A DNA stretch of 64,000 nt from Janibacter sp. Soil728 (GCF_001428305.1 NZ_LMRZ01000003.1:124001-188000), one strand, 5' to 3'; positions 26,948 to 38,186 are shown, numbered from the stretch's first letter. Notes: generated from the sequence alone by a model not told the origin. Program-made: numbers and translations.

Positions 26948-27772
26948 TCAGGCGCCGGGGACGACCTCGTCACCCACGTGCAGCTCGCCGTCGGCGAGCG
27001 GGACCAGTCGGGTGCCGAACCAGGTCCTGCCCTCCCACGCGCGGCGCCGTGAGAGGGTGCGCACCGGCTCCTTGCCGCTCGCCTGGGTCTCGGGGTCGAT
27101 GGTCGTCATGACGCAGCGGTCGCAGACCTCTGCGGTGCGGAAGTCGACCTCACCGATGCGCACGGTCGGCCAGCCGTCCTCGGCGAAGGCATTGTCGCCG
27201 TCGATGACGACATTGGGGCGGAACCGGATCATGCTCAGCGGCTCGGTCGGCGCGCTCTCGCCCTCCTCGGCAGCGCGCTCGTCGACCCACGCCTGCAGCT
27301 GCGCGAGCGAGGTCTGCGAGGTCATCAGCAGCGGCCCGGCGTCGGCGAGCGAGAGCGTGTCGCCGTCCAGACCGCCGTGCGCACCGGACATCCGCCGCAT
27401 GCGGGGGTCCTCCTGCCAGACGAGGCGAAGGGGGCGGCCCACCCGTTCGCTGATCCACTCGCTGACGTCGAGGTCCGCCGGCGGGGCGTAGCCCTGCCGC
27501 GAGTGGCTCACCGGGATCGGTGGGAGGCCCAGGGGGATGTCCACGAGGATGCTCTCTCCCCCGTCGTGGATGCGGATCGTCTCCTCATCGACCTGCTGCG
27601 CCCGCAGGCGCAGGAGCGCGTGCTCCTCGCGGGCCGTGACCTTTTCACCGGACGGGTCGACGAGACCCCACCGGCGGTCACCCTCGATGCCCCAGGGCTC
27701 GACGTGCGCCGACTCGATGTCCATGCCGCCGAGGGACTTGACCGGGTAGAGCCGCAGCTGGGTGACACGCAT
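26948..27772 (-). CDS. MOSC domain protein (YcbX-like)
   Basis: 274-aa protein with the MOSC N-terminal beta-barrel (VTQLRLYPVKSLGG) and the MOSC domain, including the Cys in AEVCDRCVMTTIDP that in relatives takes part in molybdenum-cofactor sulfur chemistry. MOSC proteins act with N-hydroxylated substrate reduction or molybdenum cofactor transfer. Start ATG 27772 gives the normal N-terminus; upstream in-frame codons are in the repeat tract. No partner reductase gene is adjacent. Confidence 0.85.
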   Translation of the reverse strand: MRVTQLRLYPVKSLGGMDIESAHVEPWGIEGDRRWGLVDPSGEKVTAREEHALLRLRAQQVDEETIRIHDGGESILVDIPLGLPPIPVSHSRQGYAPPADLDVSEWISERVGRPLRLVWQEDPRMRRMSGAHGGLDGDTLSLADAGPLLMTSQTSLAQLQAWVDERAAEEGESAPTEPLSMIRFRPNVVIDGDNAFAEDGWPTVRIGEVDFRTAEVCDRCVMTTIDPETQASGKEPVRTLSRRRAWEGRTWFGTRLVPLADGELHVGDEVVPGA

Positions 27773-27791
27773 GTCCCGACGATATCCACCG

Positions 27792-27843
27792 GCGACACCG
27801 GCGAGCGACACCGGCGAGCGACACCGGCGGGCGACACCTGCCG
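27792..27843. repeat. 13-nt tandem repeat
   Basis: CGACACCGGCGAG twice, then CGACACCGGCGGG and a decayed fourth unit, between the MOSC gene start and the end of the next gene. It lies where the MOSC promoter should be, so unit number could affect expression. Confidence 0.85.
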
Positions 27844-27870
27844 GCCATGTCCGCGGACACAGCGAAGTCG

Positions 27871-28416
27871 TCAGGCGCTGCGGCCGCTCCACGCCTCGTG
27901 CCCGGCCTCGAGCGCGCGGAGGACCACTTCGGGCGGGGCGGAGATGGTCTGCGGGATGACCACGCCCGGCCCTCCGGGTGCTTCCTCGACGACGTCGCGC
28001 GCGTCACGTCGGGCCGCGTCCCAGCGCTCCTGGGCCTGCGGGAGCAGGCGCAGCACCACGGTCGGGCGGGCGGCCAGCACCTCGCGGTCGACCTGCGTGA
28101 TGTCAGCCCACGGGATCCAGGCCGACGTGCCCTCTCCAGCAACCCGGACGCCGCGATCAGCGTTGACGCTCAGCTCGAGGGCAGGGCGGATGAGCCTCCA
28201 GATGGTGAAGGGGATCCCGACGAGACCGAAGAAGACGGCCACCGCGATGCCGAGCATCCGCAGCAGCCCCTCGCCTCCACCGAGGAGGCACAACCCGATG
28301 ATGGTGAACCCGACGCAGATCATCAGCATGAAGATCATGCCGGTGCGGGCGGTGCGGAACTCGAGCTCTTCGCCGCGGGCCAGCCGGGCTGCGTGGTCAC
28401 TGCTCATGGGAGCCAT
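27871..28416 (-). CDS. membrane protein of unknown function
   Basis: 181 aa with two adjacent hydrophobic helices (about residues 26-48 and 50-74) followed by a soluble domain starting RPALELSVNADRGVRV, an arrangement like a bacterial PH-like domain protein. I do not recognise a specific family. ATG 28416 and 28407 are both possible starts. Confidence 0.6.
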   Translation of the reverse strand: MAPMSSDHAARLARGEELEFRTARTGMIFMLMICVGFTIIGLCLLGGGEGLLRMLGIAVAVFFGLVGIPFTIWRLIRPALELSVNADRGVRVAGEGTSAWIPWADITQVDREVLAARPTVVLRLLPQAQERWDAARRDARDVVEEAPGGPGVVIPQTISAPPEVVLRALEAGHEAWSGRSA

Positions 28417-28431
28417 GATCTCCCACGCGGC

Positions 28432-28797
28432 TCAGGCGTCGACCGGCACCTCGTCGGTCGAGATCTCCTCTGCCCCGGGCGTACCCGGATCGAGGTGCTG
28501 GTCACCCGCGCGGCGCAGCGCGTACCAACCACCGAACAGTGCGGCAAACATGCCTGCGTCGACGTCCTTGAGGACGAGTTGCGCGCAGTGGCCGGTCTGG
28601 ACCAAGAAGCCGACCGCGCCTGAGGTGGTCAGTCCGTCCTTGAGATAGAGGATGTGCCGACCGGCGGGGATGTCGAAGCGGACCACAGAACGCGTCCCGT
28701 CGAGGACCCCCAGATCGGTGGACCCGAGCATCACGTGCTTGCCGCTCAGGTGCTCCGGCGCGATGTTGCCGGTGCTGATCTCGACTGCTGCACCCAT
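28432..28797 (-). CDS. small protein of unknown function
   Basis: 121 aa, soluble apart from one mildly hydrophobic segment (MFAALFGGWYALRR). ATG 28797 has AGGAGG eight bases upstream, so I use it in place of the longer open frame to 28854. Rich in beta-type residues (VMLGSTDLGVLDGTRSVVRF). Family not recognised. It precedes the preceding membrane-protein gene by 15 bases, so they are likely co-transcribed. Confidence 0.6.
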   Translation of the reverse strand: MGAAVEISTGNIAPEHLSGKHVMLGSTDLGVLDGTRSVVRFDIPAGRHILYLKDGLTTSGAVGFLVQTGHCAQLVLKDVDAGMFAALFGGWYALRRAGDQHLDPGTPGAEEISTDEVPVDA

Positions 28798-28959
28798 CGG
28801 GGGTACCTCCTGGTGTCCGTCGGCCCAGTCGGGCAACCGGGCCCTCATCTCCATGATGCCCGCCCCACCTGTCTCCTGTCTGCCCCATGACAGCTGTCAT
28901 TACGCAGTCGTGACATCAGGGGATGGCCGGGGCCCTCCCTTCGCCAGCAGGGTGGAGCC

Positions 28960-29925
28960 ATGATCACGACGAGCAGCCCACCGACGGGCACCACGACAGC
29001 CCCTCCCCCGCCCACGAGCGAGGGCATCCACCTCGAGGGCGTGACCAAGGCCTTCCGCTCCGGGGGCGAGGTCGTCCAGGCCGTGGCCGGCGTCGACCTG
29101 AGCATCGCGCCGGGTGAGGTCGTCGCCGTGCTCGGTCCCAACGGGGCCGGCAAGACGACCACCCTCGACATGGTGCTGGGGCTGACCGAGCCGACGTCAG
29201 GTCGGATCACCTCCTTCGGCGCGGCTCCGCGACGGGCCGTGCACGAAGGGAGGGTCTCTGCAGTCCTGCAGACCGGCGGGCTGCTGCGGGACCTCACCGC
29301 GCGGGAGACGGTGCGCTACATCGCCTCGACCTTCCCCGACCACGAGCCGGTCGAGGAGGTCCTTCAGCGAGCCGGTCTGGCGGACAAGGCCGACCGGTTG
29401 GTCTCGAAGCTCTCGGGGGGTGAGCAGCAGCGGCTGCGCTTCGCCCTGGCGCTGCTGCCCGACCCTGACCTGCTGGTCCTCGACGAGCCGACGGCCGGTA
29501 TGGACGTGGCCGCTCGCCGCGAGTTCTGGCGCACGATGCACGAGGACGCGACCAATGGCCGCACCGTGCTCTTCGCGACGCACTACCTCGAGGAGGCCGA
29601 CCACTTCGCCGACCGCATCGTGATGATGGCCGGCGGGCGGGTCGTCGCCGACGGCACCACCGAGCAGATCCGGGCCCGCGCGAGCGGTCGCACTGTGAGC
29701 GCCGACGTCCGCAGGGGGGACGTCGACGCCGCTGTCGAGCGCTTGCGCGGGCTCACGGGTACCGCCACGGTGACGGCCAACGGTGAGCGGGTCACCGCGA
29801 TCGGAGAGGACTCCGATGCACTGGCGCGAACCCTGCTCGTCGAGTTGGGCGGTACCAACCTGGAGGTCACGACGGCCTCCCTCGACGCGGCCTTCGTGGC
29901 CATCACGGGTGAGGAGTCCCGATGA
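28960..29925 (+). CDS. ABC-2 exporter ATP-binding protein
   Basis: 321-aa ATPase with Walker A GPNGAGKTT, signature LSGGEQQR and Walker B LLVLDEPTAGMD, plus a C-terminal domain of about 90 residues typical of DrrA/NatA-like exporters. The ribosome site GGTGGAG precedes the ATG. It overlaps its permease by four bases and heads a four-gene operon with a two-component system. Confidence 0.9.
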   Translation: MITTSSPPTGTTTAPPPPTSEGIHLEGVTKAFRSGGEVVQAVAGVDLSIAPGEVVAVLGPNGAGKTTTLDMVLGLTEPTSGRITSFGAAPRRAVHEGRVSAVLQTGGLLRDLTARETVRYIASTFPDHEPVEEVLQRAGLADKADRLVSKLSGGEQQRLRFALALLPDPDLLVLDEPTAGMDVAARREFWRTMHEDATNGRTVLFATHYLEEADHFADRIVMMAGGRVVADGTTEQIRARASGRTVSADVRRGDVDAAVERLRGLTGTATVTANGERVTAIGEDSDALARTLLVELGGTNLEVTTASLDAAFVAITGEESR

Positions 29926-30680
29926 ACCCCACACTGATCGGCCTGGAGCTCAAGCGGTACTGCCGCGACTACGTCGGCCTGTTCTTCATCGCGGTGCTCC
30001 CTGCCTTCATGTACGTCGTCTTCGGCGCGGCGCAGACCTTCGGCAAGGCAGACATCGGGCGCGGCAATGTCTCGCTCTACGTCATGATCTCGATGGCCGT
30101 CTACGGCGCCGTCACGGCGACCGTCTCGGTCGGCGGGTCCGCGGCGGTCGAGCGGATGCAGGGCTGGGGACGACAGCTGGGGCTGACCCCCCTTCGCGAT
30201 GTGTCCTACGTGGGCACCAAGGCCGTGCTGGCCATGGTCATCGCGTGCATCCCCATCGCGCTGATCTACGCGATCGGCCTGGCCACCGGGGCGAAGGGGG
30301 ACACCTGGGTCTGGTTCGCCACCGCCGGGATCACACTCTTCGCCGCGTGCCTCTTCTCGCTCTACGGGCTGATCTTCGGGCTGGCCCTGAAGTCCGAGTC
30401 CGCGGTCGGCGCGGCGAGCGGGTCGCTGGTGGTCTTCGCCTTCCTCGGCAACATCTTCATCCCGCTGTCGGGCCTGATGCTGACGATCGCGAAGTTCACC
30501 CCGCTCTACGGGATCGTCTCGTTGGCCCGCTACCCGCTGACCGAGGGCTACTCGGTCGACATGGCCGGCGAGCTCACCCACGAGGCCATGTGGGTCCCGC
30601 TGGTTAACGTGGGCGTGTGGACACTGATCCTGGGCCTGCTGACGATCCACCTCGTGCGACGGGGGCGGGACCGGCAGTGA
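29922..30680 (+). CDS. ABC-2 exporter permease
   Basis: 252-aa membrane protein with six hydrophobic segments, ABC-2 type (FFIAVLPAFMYVVFGAAQTF in helix 1). It pairs with the preceding ATPase. The cargo is unknown; such pairs with DesK/DesR regulators often respond to membrane stress or export peptides and lipophilic drugs. The stop overlaps the GTG start of the kinase. Confidence 0.87.
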   Translation: MNPTLIGLELKRYCRDYVGLFFIAVLPAFMYVVFGAAQTFGKADIGRGNVSLYVMISMAVYGAVTATVSVGGSAAVERMQGWGRQLGLTPLRDVSYVGTKAVLAMVIACIPIALIYAIGLATGAKGDTWVWFATAGITLFAACLFSLYGLIFGLALKSESAVGAASGSLVVFAFLGNIFIPLSGLMLTIAKFTPLYGIVSLARYPLTEGYSVDMAGELTHEAMWVPLVNVGVWTLILGLLTIHLVRRGRDRQ

Positions 30681-31822
30681 CCCGCGCCGACGGCCCGTGC
30701 TGCCCCGACGTCGACCTCGACGTCGGGGTCCCCGACCCATGGGCGCGCCACGGCTGGCTGCTCGCCGCCGTGTGGTTGGTCTTCCTCGGGTTCCCGGCCA
30801 GCTCGGTCTTCGACACGACGGTTGGCCAGCCCGCGGTCCGGGTCGCCGGGCTGCTGCTCCTCGTGGCCTTCGCGGCGATCTACATCTTCGCCTTCATGCG
30901 GTCGCAGATCGGCGTGCACGGCGGGTGGACCCGCACTCGGCTGGTGAGCGTCTACGGCGGGTTCGTCGCCCTCGTCCTCATCATGGCGCTGCTCTGGCCG
31001 ATCATCGGAGCCGAGGTCCTCGGGGTGACGGCCTTCCTCGCCAGCCTCGCTGCCTTCGGTTTCCCCTTCCGCAGCGCCGTGGTCGGGGTGGTCCTGGTGA
31101 CCGTCGCGGGGGCCGTCACCCTCGTCGTCACCGACTCGCTGGACGAGCTGTGGCCGCTGCTGCTCCTCCCCGCGCTCATCGGCAGCTTCGGTCTGCTGCT
31201 GCGCCGGATGATCATCGGCGACGAGCGCCGCGAGGCGCTGCAACGCACTCTCGCCGTTGCGGCCGAGCGCGACCGGGTGGCCCGCGACGTGCACGACGTC
31301 CTCGGGCACTCCCTCACCGTCGTCTCGCTCAAGGCCGACCTGGCCGAGCGCCTCGTCGACATCGACCCGGCACGGGCGAAGGGAGAGATCGCCGCCATCC
31401 GTTCGCTCACCCGCCAGTCCCTGGCCGAGATCCGCGCGACCGTCTCCGGTCTGCGGATCACCCGTCTGTCCGACGAGCGCGAGGCCGCGGTCGCCGCACT
31501 GCGTGACGCCGGGATCGAGGCGTCGGTGCCCGACGACTACGACATCGTCGACCCGGCCCACCGCATCACCGTCGCCTGGGCGCTGCGCGAGGCGACGACC
31601 AATGTCATCCGGCACAGCGGCGCCCAACGCGTCGACGTGGCGTGGGGTCCGACCTGGCTCGAGGTCACCGACGACGGCCACGGCCTGCGGGGCCGGCGTG
31701 AGGGCAGCGGCCTGACGGGACTGCGCGAGCGGCTCGCGGGAGTCGGCGGGCACCTCGACGTCGGCGAGGGCATCCCGGGCCGCAGCGGCCCGGGCACGCG
31801 TCTACGAGTGGAGCTGCCGTGA
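30677..31822 (+). CDS. sensor histidine kinase, DesK/NarX-type
   Basis: 381-aa kinase: an N-terminal membrane part of five or so helices, a coiled stalk (ERRREALQ region), the phospho-acceptor His in RDVHDVLGHSLTV (HisKA_3 type), and an HATPase_c with DDGHGLRGRREGSGLTGLRERL near the C-terminus. GTG 30677 overlaps the permease stop. It should signal to the response regulator that follows with a four-base overlap. Confidence 0.9.
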   Translation: MTRADGPCCPDVDLDVGVPDPWARHGWLLAAVWLVFLGFPASSVFDTTVGQPAVRVAGLLLLVAFAAIYIFAFMRSQIGVHGGWTRTRLVSVYGGFVALVLIMALLWPIIGAEVLGVTAFLASLAAFGFPFRSAVVGVVLVTVAGAVTLVVTDSLDELWPLLLLPALIGSFGLLLRRMIIGDERREALQRTLAVAAERDRVARDVHDVLGHSLTVVSLKADLAERLVDIDPARAKGEIAAIRSLTRQSLAEIRATVSGLRITRLSDEREAAVAALRDAGIEASVPDDYDIVDPAHRITVAWALREATTNVIRHSGAQRVDVAWGPTWLEVTDDGHGLRGRREGSGLTGLRERLAGVGGHLDVGEGIPGRSGPGTRLRVELP

Positions 31823-32424
31823 TCACCCTCCTGCTGGCCGATGACCAGGCTCTCGTGCGCGGTGCGATGGCGGCGTTGCTCGGCCTCGAGGAGGACCTCG
31901 AGGTCGTCGCCGAGGTCGGGTCGGGCGACGAGGTGCTCGAGGCCGTCCGACGCACCCGGCCCGATGTCGCGGTGCTCGACGTGGAGATGCCCGGGCTCGA
32001 CGGCATCTCGGCCGCTGCACAGGTGACCCGTGAGCTGCCGGGGACCAGGGTCCTGATCGTCACGACCTTCGGTCGGCCCGGCTACCTCCGCCGGGCGCTG
32101 GAGGCCGGGGCGAGCGGGTTCGTCGTCAAGGACACCCCGTCGCACGAGCTGGCCGCGGCGGTGCGCACGGTCGCCGGTGGCGGTCGGGTCGTCGACCCGT
32201 CGCTGGCCACCGAGGTCGTCATCGGTGGACCCAACCCGCTGACCGACCGCGAGCGCCAGGTGCTCGGCGAGGCGTTGGAGGGGCACTCCGCCCCGGCGAT
32301 CGCCGCGCGGGTGCACCTCTCCCCCGGCACCGTGCGCAACCACCTGTCGTCGGCGATCGGCAAGACGGGCACGAGCAACCGCGTGGAGGCGGCTCGCCGG
32401 GCACAGGATCTAGGCTGGCTCTGA
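31819..32424 (+). CDS. response regulator, NarL/DesR-type
   Basis: 201-aa regulator with a receiver domain (phosphorylated Asp in PDVAVLDVEMPG, near residue 54) and a LuxR-type helix-turn-helix (LTDRERQVLGEALEGHS to GTVRNHLSSAIGK). It most likely controls the ABC exporter genes of its own operon, as in other DesKR-ABC modules. Starts at GTG overlapping the kinase stop. Confidence 0.92.
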   Translation: MITLLLADDQALVRGAMAALLGLEEDLEVVAEVGSGDEVLEAVRRTRPDVAVLDVEMPGLDGISAAAQVTRELPGTRVLIVTTFGRPGYLRRALEAGASGFVVKDTPSHELAAAVRTVAGGGRVVDPSLATEVVIGGPNPLTDRERQVLGEALEGHSAPAIAARVHLSPGTVRNHLSSAIGKTGTSNRVEAARRAQDLGWL

Positions 32425-32462
32425 CCCCCTTCGTCCTGTGACGAGTCAACCCGAGGAGCCCC

Positions 32463-33548
32463 ATGCGCCCGACCCGCCCGGCCGCGGCCCTCGCCGCGCT
32501 CGCCGTGGGTGTCGGCCTGCTCGTGGGGTGCAGCGACGACACCGCGCAGGGTGACTGCCGGGCGACCAGCGCCCAGTTCTCCTGGGCCAGCCCGTCACCC
32601 GCGGACGACGAGCGCTTCGACCTCACCGGACCGGGCTGGATCGGCGGGGACTCGACCTACTCGGTGCGCCTGCCCGACCAGCGGACCCTGTGGCTCTTCA
32701 GCGACTCCTTCATCGGGGAGGTCTCCCGTAGTGGCAAGCCGGCCCCCGGCATGACGATGGTGCACAACGCGCTCATGGCCGAGAGTGAGTCGGGGCGCCT
32801 GAGCACCCGCACTGCCGAAGGTCCCGAGTCCTTCTTCCCCGACCCGAGCGCTGACAGCTACTACTGGGTCCAGGACGCCGTCGTCGAAGGCGACCAGCTC
32901 GTCGTCTTCCTGTCGCTGACCCGCAAGGTCGGCGATCAGGGTTTCGCCTGGGACCACAACGCCATGGCCCGCGTCTCGCTACCCGATCTCACGGTCACCG
33001 ACATCATCGACCCGGGACCGGGGTCGCCGGACCGCGTCGCCTGGGGTGCCGGTGTCATGTCGACGCCGACCCACACCTATGTCTACGGCGTCGAGGACCT
33101 GGAGAAGACCAAGTACCTGCACCTCGCGCGGGTGCCCGCCGGCAACCTCACCGACCGCTCCCACTGGGAGTACCGCACGGACGACGGGTGGTCGTCCGAT
33201 GTCACGCAGAGCGCCCGCCTGACCGACGCGGTCGCCAACGAGCTGAGCGTCTCCCCCTTCCGCGACGGCTACCTGATGATCTCCTCGGACACCTCGCAGG
33301 GTTTCAGCCCGAAGATCAACGCCTGGACGGCGTGCTCGCCGCAGGGCCCGTGGAAGGACCGGCAGACGATCTACGAGACGCCGGAGTCTGGCGGGCAGCA
33401 CTTCACGTACAACGCGCACGGCCACCCGGAGATCAGCGAGGACGGCCAGCTGCTCATCTCGTACAACGTCAACACCTTCGACTTCGACGAGCTGACCCGG
33501 GACCCGACGCTCTACCGGCCGAGGTTCATCACCCTCGAGCTCGACTGA
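32463..33548 (+). CDS. secreted lipoprotein, DUF4185/DUF5005-like beta-propeller
   Basis: 361 aa with a signal peptide ending in the lipobox LLVGCSDD, so Cys 22 or so is lipidated. The mature part reads like a five-bladed propeller glycoside-hydrolase relative: GWIGGDSTYSVRLPDQRTLWLFSDSF at the first blade and YNAHGHPEISEDGQLLISYN near the end. Such DUF4185 proteins are secreted and lack a proven substrate. The gene converges with the short-chain dehydrogenase gene, 18 bases apart. Confidence 0.7.
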   Translation: MRPTRPAAALAALAVGVGLLVGCSDDTAQGDCRATSAQFSWASPSPADDERFDLTGPGWIGGDSTYSVRLPDQRTLWLFSDSFIGEVSRSGKPAPGMTMVHNALMAESESGRLSTRTAEGPESFFPDPSADSYYWVQDAVVEGDQLVVFLSLTRKVGDQGFAWDHNAMARVSLPDLTVTDIIDPGPGSPDRVAWGAGVMSTPTHTYVYGVEDLEKTKYLHLARVPAGNLTDRSHWEYRTDDGWSSDVTQSARLTDAVANELSVSPFRDGYLMISSDTSQGFSPKINAWTACSPQGPWKDRQTIYETPESGGQHFTYNAHGHPEISEDGQLLISYNVNTFDFDELTRDPTLYRPRFITLELD

Positions 33549-33566
33549 GCCCAGCGACCACCTGCC

Positions 33567-34394
33567 TCATCGGTCGAGGAAGAAGTCGGTCATCAGCTGC
33601 TCCCGCGGCGGGCCGTACGAGGAGAGGTCTGTGATGCCCTCTTCGGCGAGGACCTCGTCGTCGACGAGGAACCGGCCGGTGCACTCGGCAGGGGCTCGGG
33701 TGAGGATCGCGTGGCCCGCGTCCGCCATGATCTGCGGGCTGCGGCTGCGGGCCATCGTCTGCTCACCGCCGAGGAGGTTGGCCACGGCGGCCGTCGCGAT
33801 GGCCGTCCTCGGCCACAGGCTGTTGGCCGCGATGCCCAGCTCGCGCCACTCCTGCGCCAGCCCCAGCGTCACCAGGCTCATCCCGTACTTCGCGATCGTG
33901 TAGCCCAGGTGAGCACCGGCCCAGTGCGGGTCGAGGTTGAGCGGCGGTGACAGCGTGAGCACGTGCGCCGCGTCCGAGGCCCGCAGGTGCGGCAGCGCCG
34001 TCCTGGCCAGCAGGAAGGAGCCGCGGGTGTTGATGTCCTGCATGAGGTCGTACTTCTTCATCGGCAGGTCCGCGGTCGGCGAGAGGTCGATGGCGCTGGC
34101 GTTGTTGACGACGACGTCGATGCCACCGAAGCGCTCGACGGTGCGGGCGACGGCCTCCTGCACCGACTCCTCGGAGCGGACGTCACCGAGGATCGGCAAG
34201 GCCTGCCCACCGGCTGCCTCGATGGCGCTCGCGGCGGTGTGGATGGTGCCCTCGAGCTTGGGGTGCGGGGTGTCGGTCTTGGCGAGGATCGCGATGTTGG
34301 CGCCGTCGCGAGCGGCCCGCTCGGCGATGGCCAGCCCGATCCCGCGGCTGCCCCCCGACATCAGGATGGTGCGTCCGGCGAGTGTGCGGTTCAT
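33567..34394 (-). CDS. short-chain dehydrogenase of the Atu-like cluster
   Basis: 275-aa NAD(P)-dependent oxidoreductase with the Rossmann motif GGSRGIGLAIA, the NNAS motif, and the catalytic Tyr and Lys in YTIAK. Relatives are HSDL2-like and citronellol/citronellal dehydrogenases (AtuB, AtuG) of terpene breakdown. AGGAG lies seven bases upstream of ATG 34394. It is the second gene of a minus-strand pair after an acyl-CoA dehydrogenase. Confidence 0.82.
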   Translation of the reverse strand: MNRTLAGRTILMSGGSRGIGLAIAERAARDGANIAILAKTDTPHPKLEGTIHTAASAIEAAGGQALPILGDVRSEESVQEAVARTVERFGGIDVVVNNASAIDLSPTADLPMKKYDLMQDINTRGSFLLARTALPHLRASDAAHVLTLSPPLNLDPHWAGAHLGYTIAKYGMSLVTLGLAQEWRELGIAANSLWPRTAIATAAVANLLGGEQTMARSRSPQIMADAGHAILTRAPAECTGRFLVDDEVLAEEGITDLSSYGPPREQLMTDFFLDR

Positions 34395-34442
34395 GGGTTC
34401 TCCTGGGTGACGTCGTTGTCGGTGGAGCGGGGCGAAGGGGGG

Positions 34443-35588
<1,146 letters not shown>

Positions 35589-35620
35589 GTCGTGACGCTA
35601 TCGACCGATCTCGGATAAAA

Positions 35621-35632
35621 CAAGCATGCTTG
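35621..35632. promoter_or_regulatory. palindromic operator of the divergent acyl-CoA cluster
   Basis: CAAGCATGCTTG is a perfect 12-bp palindrome within ATAAAACAAGCATGCTTGAT, placed in the 76-base gap between the divergent starts 35588 and 35665. The longer context AAACAA and TTGTTT adds outer symmetry. It has the form of TetR-family operators of acyl-CoA catabolism; the tetR gene at the end of the same cluster is the natural partner. Confidence 0.7.
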
Positions 35633-35664
35633 ATTGTTTAGGGACTTCGTGCCAGTCTCGCCGC

Positions 35665-36441
35665 ATGAGCGACACCGTGGCAGCCTTCCTCGACGAGTGC
35701 ACCGATCTCGACGCGCTCGTCGCGCCCCTCGACGCGAGCGACTGGTCCCGGCCGACGCCTGCACAGGGGTGGACCATCGCGCACCAGATCGCCCACCTGG
35801 CGTGGACCGACGAGGTCTCCCTCCTGGCAGCGACGGCTCCCGAGGAGTTCGCCCGGGAGGTCGAGGCCGCGCTGGCCAATGTCACCGGGCACGTGGACGA
35901 GCAGGCGGCGAAGGGGGCAGCCGCTCCCCCCGCCGAGCTGCTCATCCGCTGGCGCACCGGCCGTCAGGAGCTGGCCGACGCCCTGCGAGCCGTCCCCGAC
36001 GGGACGAGGCTGCCGTGGTTCGGTCCCCCGATGAGCGCTCGCTCGATGGCCACGGCCCGGCTCATGGAGACCTGGGCGCACGGTCAGGACGTCGCCGATG
36101 CCCTCGAGGTGCCCCGCGAGCCCACGGACCGCCTCCACGGCATCTGCCACCTCGGGGTGCGCACCCGCGACTTCGCGTACATCATCAACAACCTCCCCGT
36201 CCCGGCTGCTCCCTTCCGCGTCGAGCTGACGGCTCCGAGCGGCGAGGTCTGGACCTGGGGCGACGGTTCGACCACGGACAGCCTCACCGGCTCTGCCGAG
36301 GACTTCGCCCTCGTGGTCACCCAACGCCGCGAGGTCGCCGCCACCGACCTCGTCGCGACCGGCGAGGCAGGGCACTGGCTGACCTTCGCCCAGGCCTTCG
36401 CCGGGCCACCTCCGAAGCGGGCGGACGGAACCCCGTCGTGA
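35665..36441 (+). CDS. TIGR03084/MDMPI-type metal-binding protein
   Basis: 258-aa protein of the DinB-like mycothiol-dependent maleylpyruvate isomerase N-terminal fold. The metal-type residues are in [13 protein letters not shown] (His, His) and [14 protein letters not shown] (His). ATG 35665 is the start with the usual length. It is the first gene of the plus-strand operon and overlaps atuA-like by four bases. Role in terpene-type or other acyl breakdown is known only by context. Confidence 0.75.
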   Translation: MSDTVAAFLDECTDLDALVAPLDASDWSRPTPAQGWTIAHQIAHLAWTDEVSLLAATAPEEFAREVEAALANVTGHVDEQAAKGAAAPPAELLIRWRTGRQELADALRAVPDGTRLPWFGPPMSARSMATARLMETWAHGQDVADALEVPREPTDRLHGICHLGVRTRDFAYIINNLPVPAAPFRVELTAPSGEVWTWGDGSTTDSLTGSAEDFALVVTQRREVAATDLVATGEAGHWLTFAQAFAGPPPKRADGTPS

Positions 36442-38186
36442 GCATCGACACCACCGAGGTGCTGCGGGTCGGCAACTGCTCCGGCTTCTACGGCGACCGT
36501 CTCTCGGCGATGCGCGAGATGCTCGAGGGCGGCGAGCTGGACGTCATCACCGGCGACTGGCTGGCCGAGCTGACGATGCTCATCCTCGGGCGGGACCGCA
36601 TGAAGGACCCGGCGACGGGCTACGCCAAGACCTTCGTGCGGCAGCTGCGCGACTGCCTCGGGATCGCCATGGACCGCGGTGTGACGATCGTCGCCAACGC
36701 CGGCGGGGTCAACACCGCCGGGCTGGTCACGGCGATCCGTGAGCTCGCCACCGAGCAGGGCCTGACGCCGGCCGTCGCCCATGTCCGCGGCGACGACCTG
36801 ACCGGCCGGGCGGCCGAGCTGGGACTCGGGTCACCACTCGGCGCCCATGCCTACCTGGGCGGCTTCGGCATCGCGCGGGCCGTCACCTCGGGCGCGGACG
36901 TCGTCGTCACCGGACGGGTCACCGATGCCTCGGTCATCGTCGGTCCGGCCATCGCGCACTTCGGGTGGGGGCGCGAGGACCTCGACGCCCTCGCCGGCGC
37001 GACCGCTGCCGGCCACGTCATCGAGTGCGGGACGCAGGCGACCGGCGGCAACTACCCCTTCTTCACCGAGGTCGCCGACCTCGTGCACCCGGGCTTCCCG
37101 ATCGCCGAGATCTTTCCTGACGGGTCGAGCGTCATCACCAAGCACCCCGGCACCGCGGGAGCGGTCACGGTCGACACCGTGACCAGCCAGCTGCTCTACG
37201 AGGTGCAGGACGCGCGCTACCCCGGCCCCGACGTCACGACGCGACTGGACTCCATCTCCCTTCGCCAGGACGGTGCCGACCGGGTCACGATGACCGGGGT
37301 CCACGGCGAGGCCCCGCCGCCGGACCTCAAGGTGTCGCTGACCTCCCTCGGCGGGTTCCGCAACGAGATGACCATGGTGCTCACCGGGCTCGACATCGAG
37401 GCCAAGGCCGAGCTCGCGCGACGCCAGTTCGAGCACGCGCTGACCACCGCTCCCGGCGAGCTGACCTGGTCGCTCGCCCGCACCGACCACGAGGACCCGG
37501 CGACCCAGCAGGAGGGCGCCGCGATGCTCACGGTCGTCGCCCGCGACGCCGACCCCCAGGTCGTCGGTCGGCCCTTCTCCAACGCGGCCATCGAGATCGC
37601 GCTCGGTTCCTACCCCGGCTTCCACACCACCGCTCCCCCGTCGGCGGCGACGCCGTACGGCGTCTTCACCGCCGGTCTTGTGCCGCAAGGGATCCCGGTC
37701 CACGAGGTGGTCCTGGACGACGGCTCCGTGGAGTCGGTCCCGGCACCGTCGACCACGCGGGTGCTGGAGCCGCTGACGGCCCCCGTCGAGGCGCCTTCGT
37801 CACCCCCGGGGGGACAGGCGGAGGCGGGACCGACCTGCCACATCCCCCTCGGGACGCTCGCCGGAGCCCGCTCGGGCGACAAGGGCGGCAACGCCAACGT
37901 CGGGGTGTGGGTGCGCGAGGACACCGGGGACGCAGGGTGGCGGTGGCTCTCCGCCCTGCTCACCCCCGAGCGGGTGCGCGAGCTGCTCCCCGAGACGGCC
38001 GACCTGCCACTGACGATCACCCGCCTGCCCAACCTGCGAGCGGTCAACATCGTCATCGAGGGCCTCCTCGGTGAGGGCGTCGCGTACAACGCGCGCTTCG
38101 ACCCCCAGGCCAAGGGGCTGGCCGAGTGGCTGCGCGCCCGGCACGTCGACATACCGCTCGCACTGGTGCCGAAGGAGCATGGATGA
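36438..38186 (+). CDS. atuA: AtuA-family protein (acyclic terpene utilisation)
   Basis: 582 aa: an N-terminal DUF1446/AtuA domain ([20 protein letters not shown] at about residue 9, and [15 protein letters not shown]) and a C-terminal AtuA-like ferredoxin-fold domain starting near residue 473 ([16 protein letters not shown]). In Pseudomonas the atuA gene is required for growth on citronellol and geraniol, but the reaction is not established. It overlaps its neighbours by four bases on both sides. The name rests on family and context. Confidence 0.85.
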   Translation: MSIDTTEVLRVGNCSGFYGDRLSAMREMLEGGELDVITGDWLAELTMLILGRDRMKDPATGYAKTFVRQLRDCLGIAMDRGVTIVANAGGVNTAGLVTAIRELATEQGLTPAVAHVRGDDLTGRAAELGLGSPLGAHAYLGGFGIARAVTSGADVVVTGRVTDASVIVGPAIAHFGWGREDLDALAGATAAGHVIECGTQATGGNYPFFTEVADLVHPGFPIAEIFPDGSSVITKHPGTAGAVTVDTVTSQLLYEVQDARYPGPDVTTRLDSISLRQDGADRVTMTGVHGEAPPPDLKVSLTSLGGFRNEMTMVLTGLDIEAKAELARRQFEHALTTAPGELTWSLARTDHEDPATQQEGAAMLTVVARDADPQVVGRPFSNAAIEIALGSYPGFHTTAPPSAATPYGVFTAGLVPQGIPVHEVVLDDGSVESVPAPSTTRVLEPLTAPVEAPSSPPGGQAEAGPTCHIPLGTLAGARSGDKGGNANVGVWVREDTGDAGWRWLSALLTPERVRELLPETADLPLTITRLPNLRAVNIVIEGLLGEGVAYNARFDPQAKGLAEWLRARHVDIPLALVPKEHG

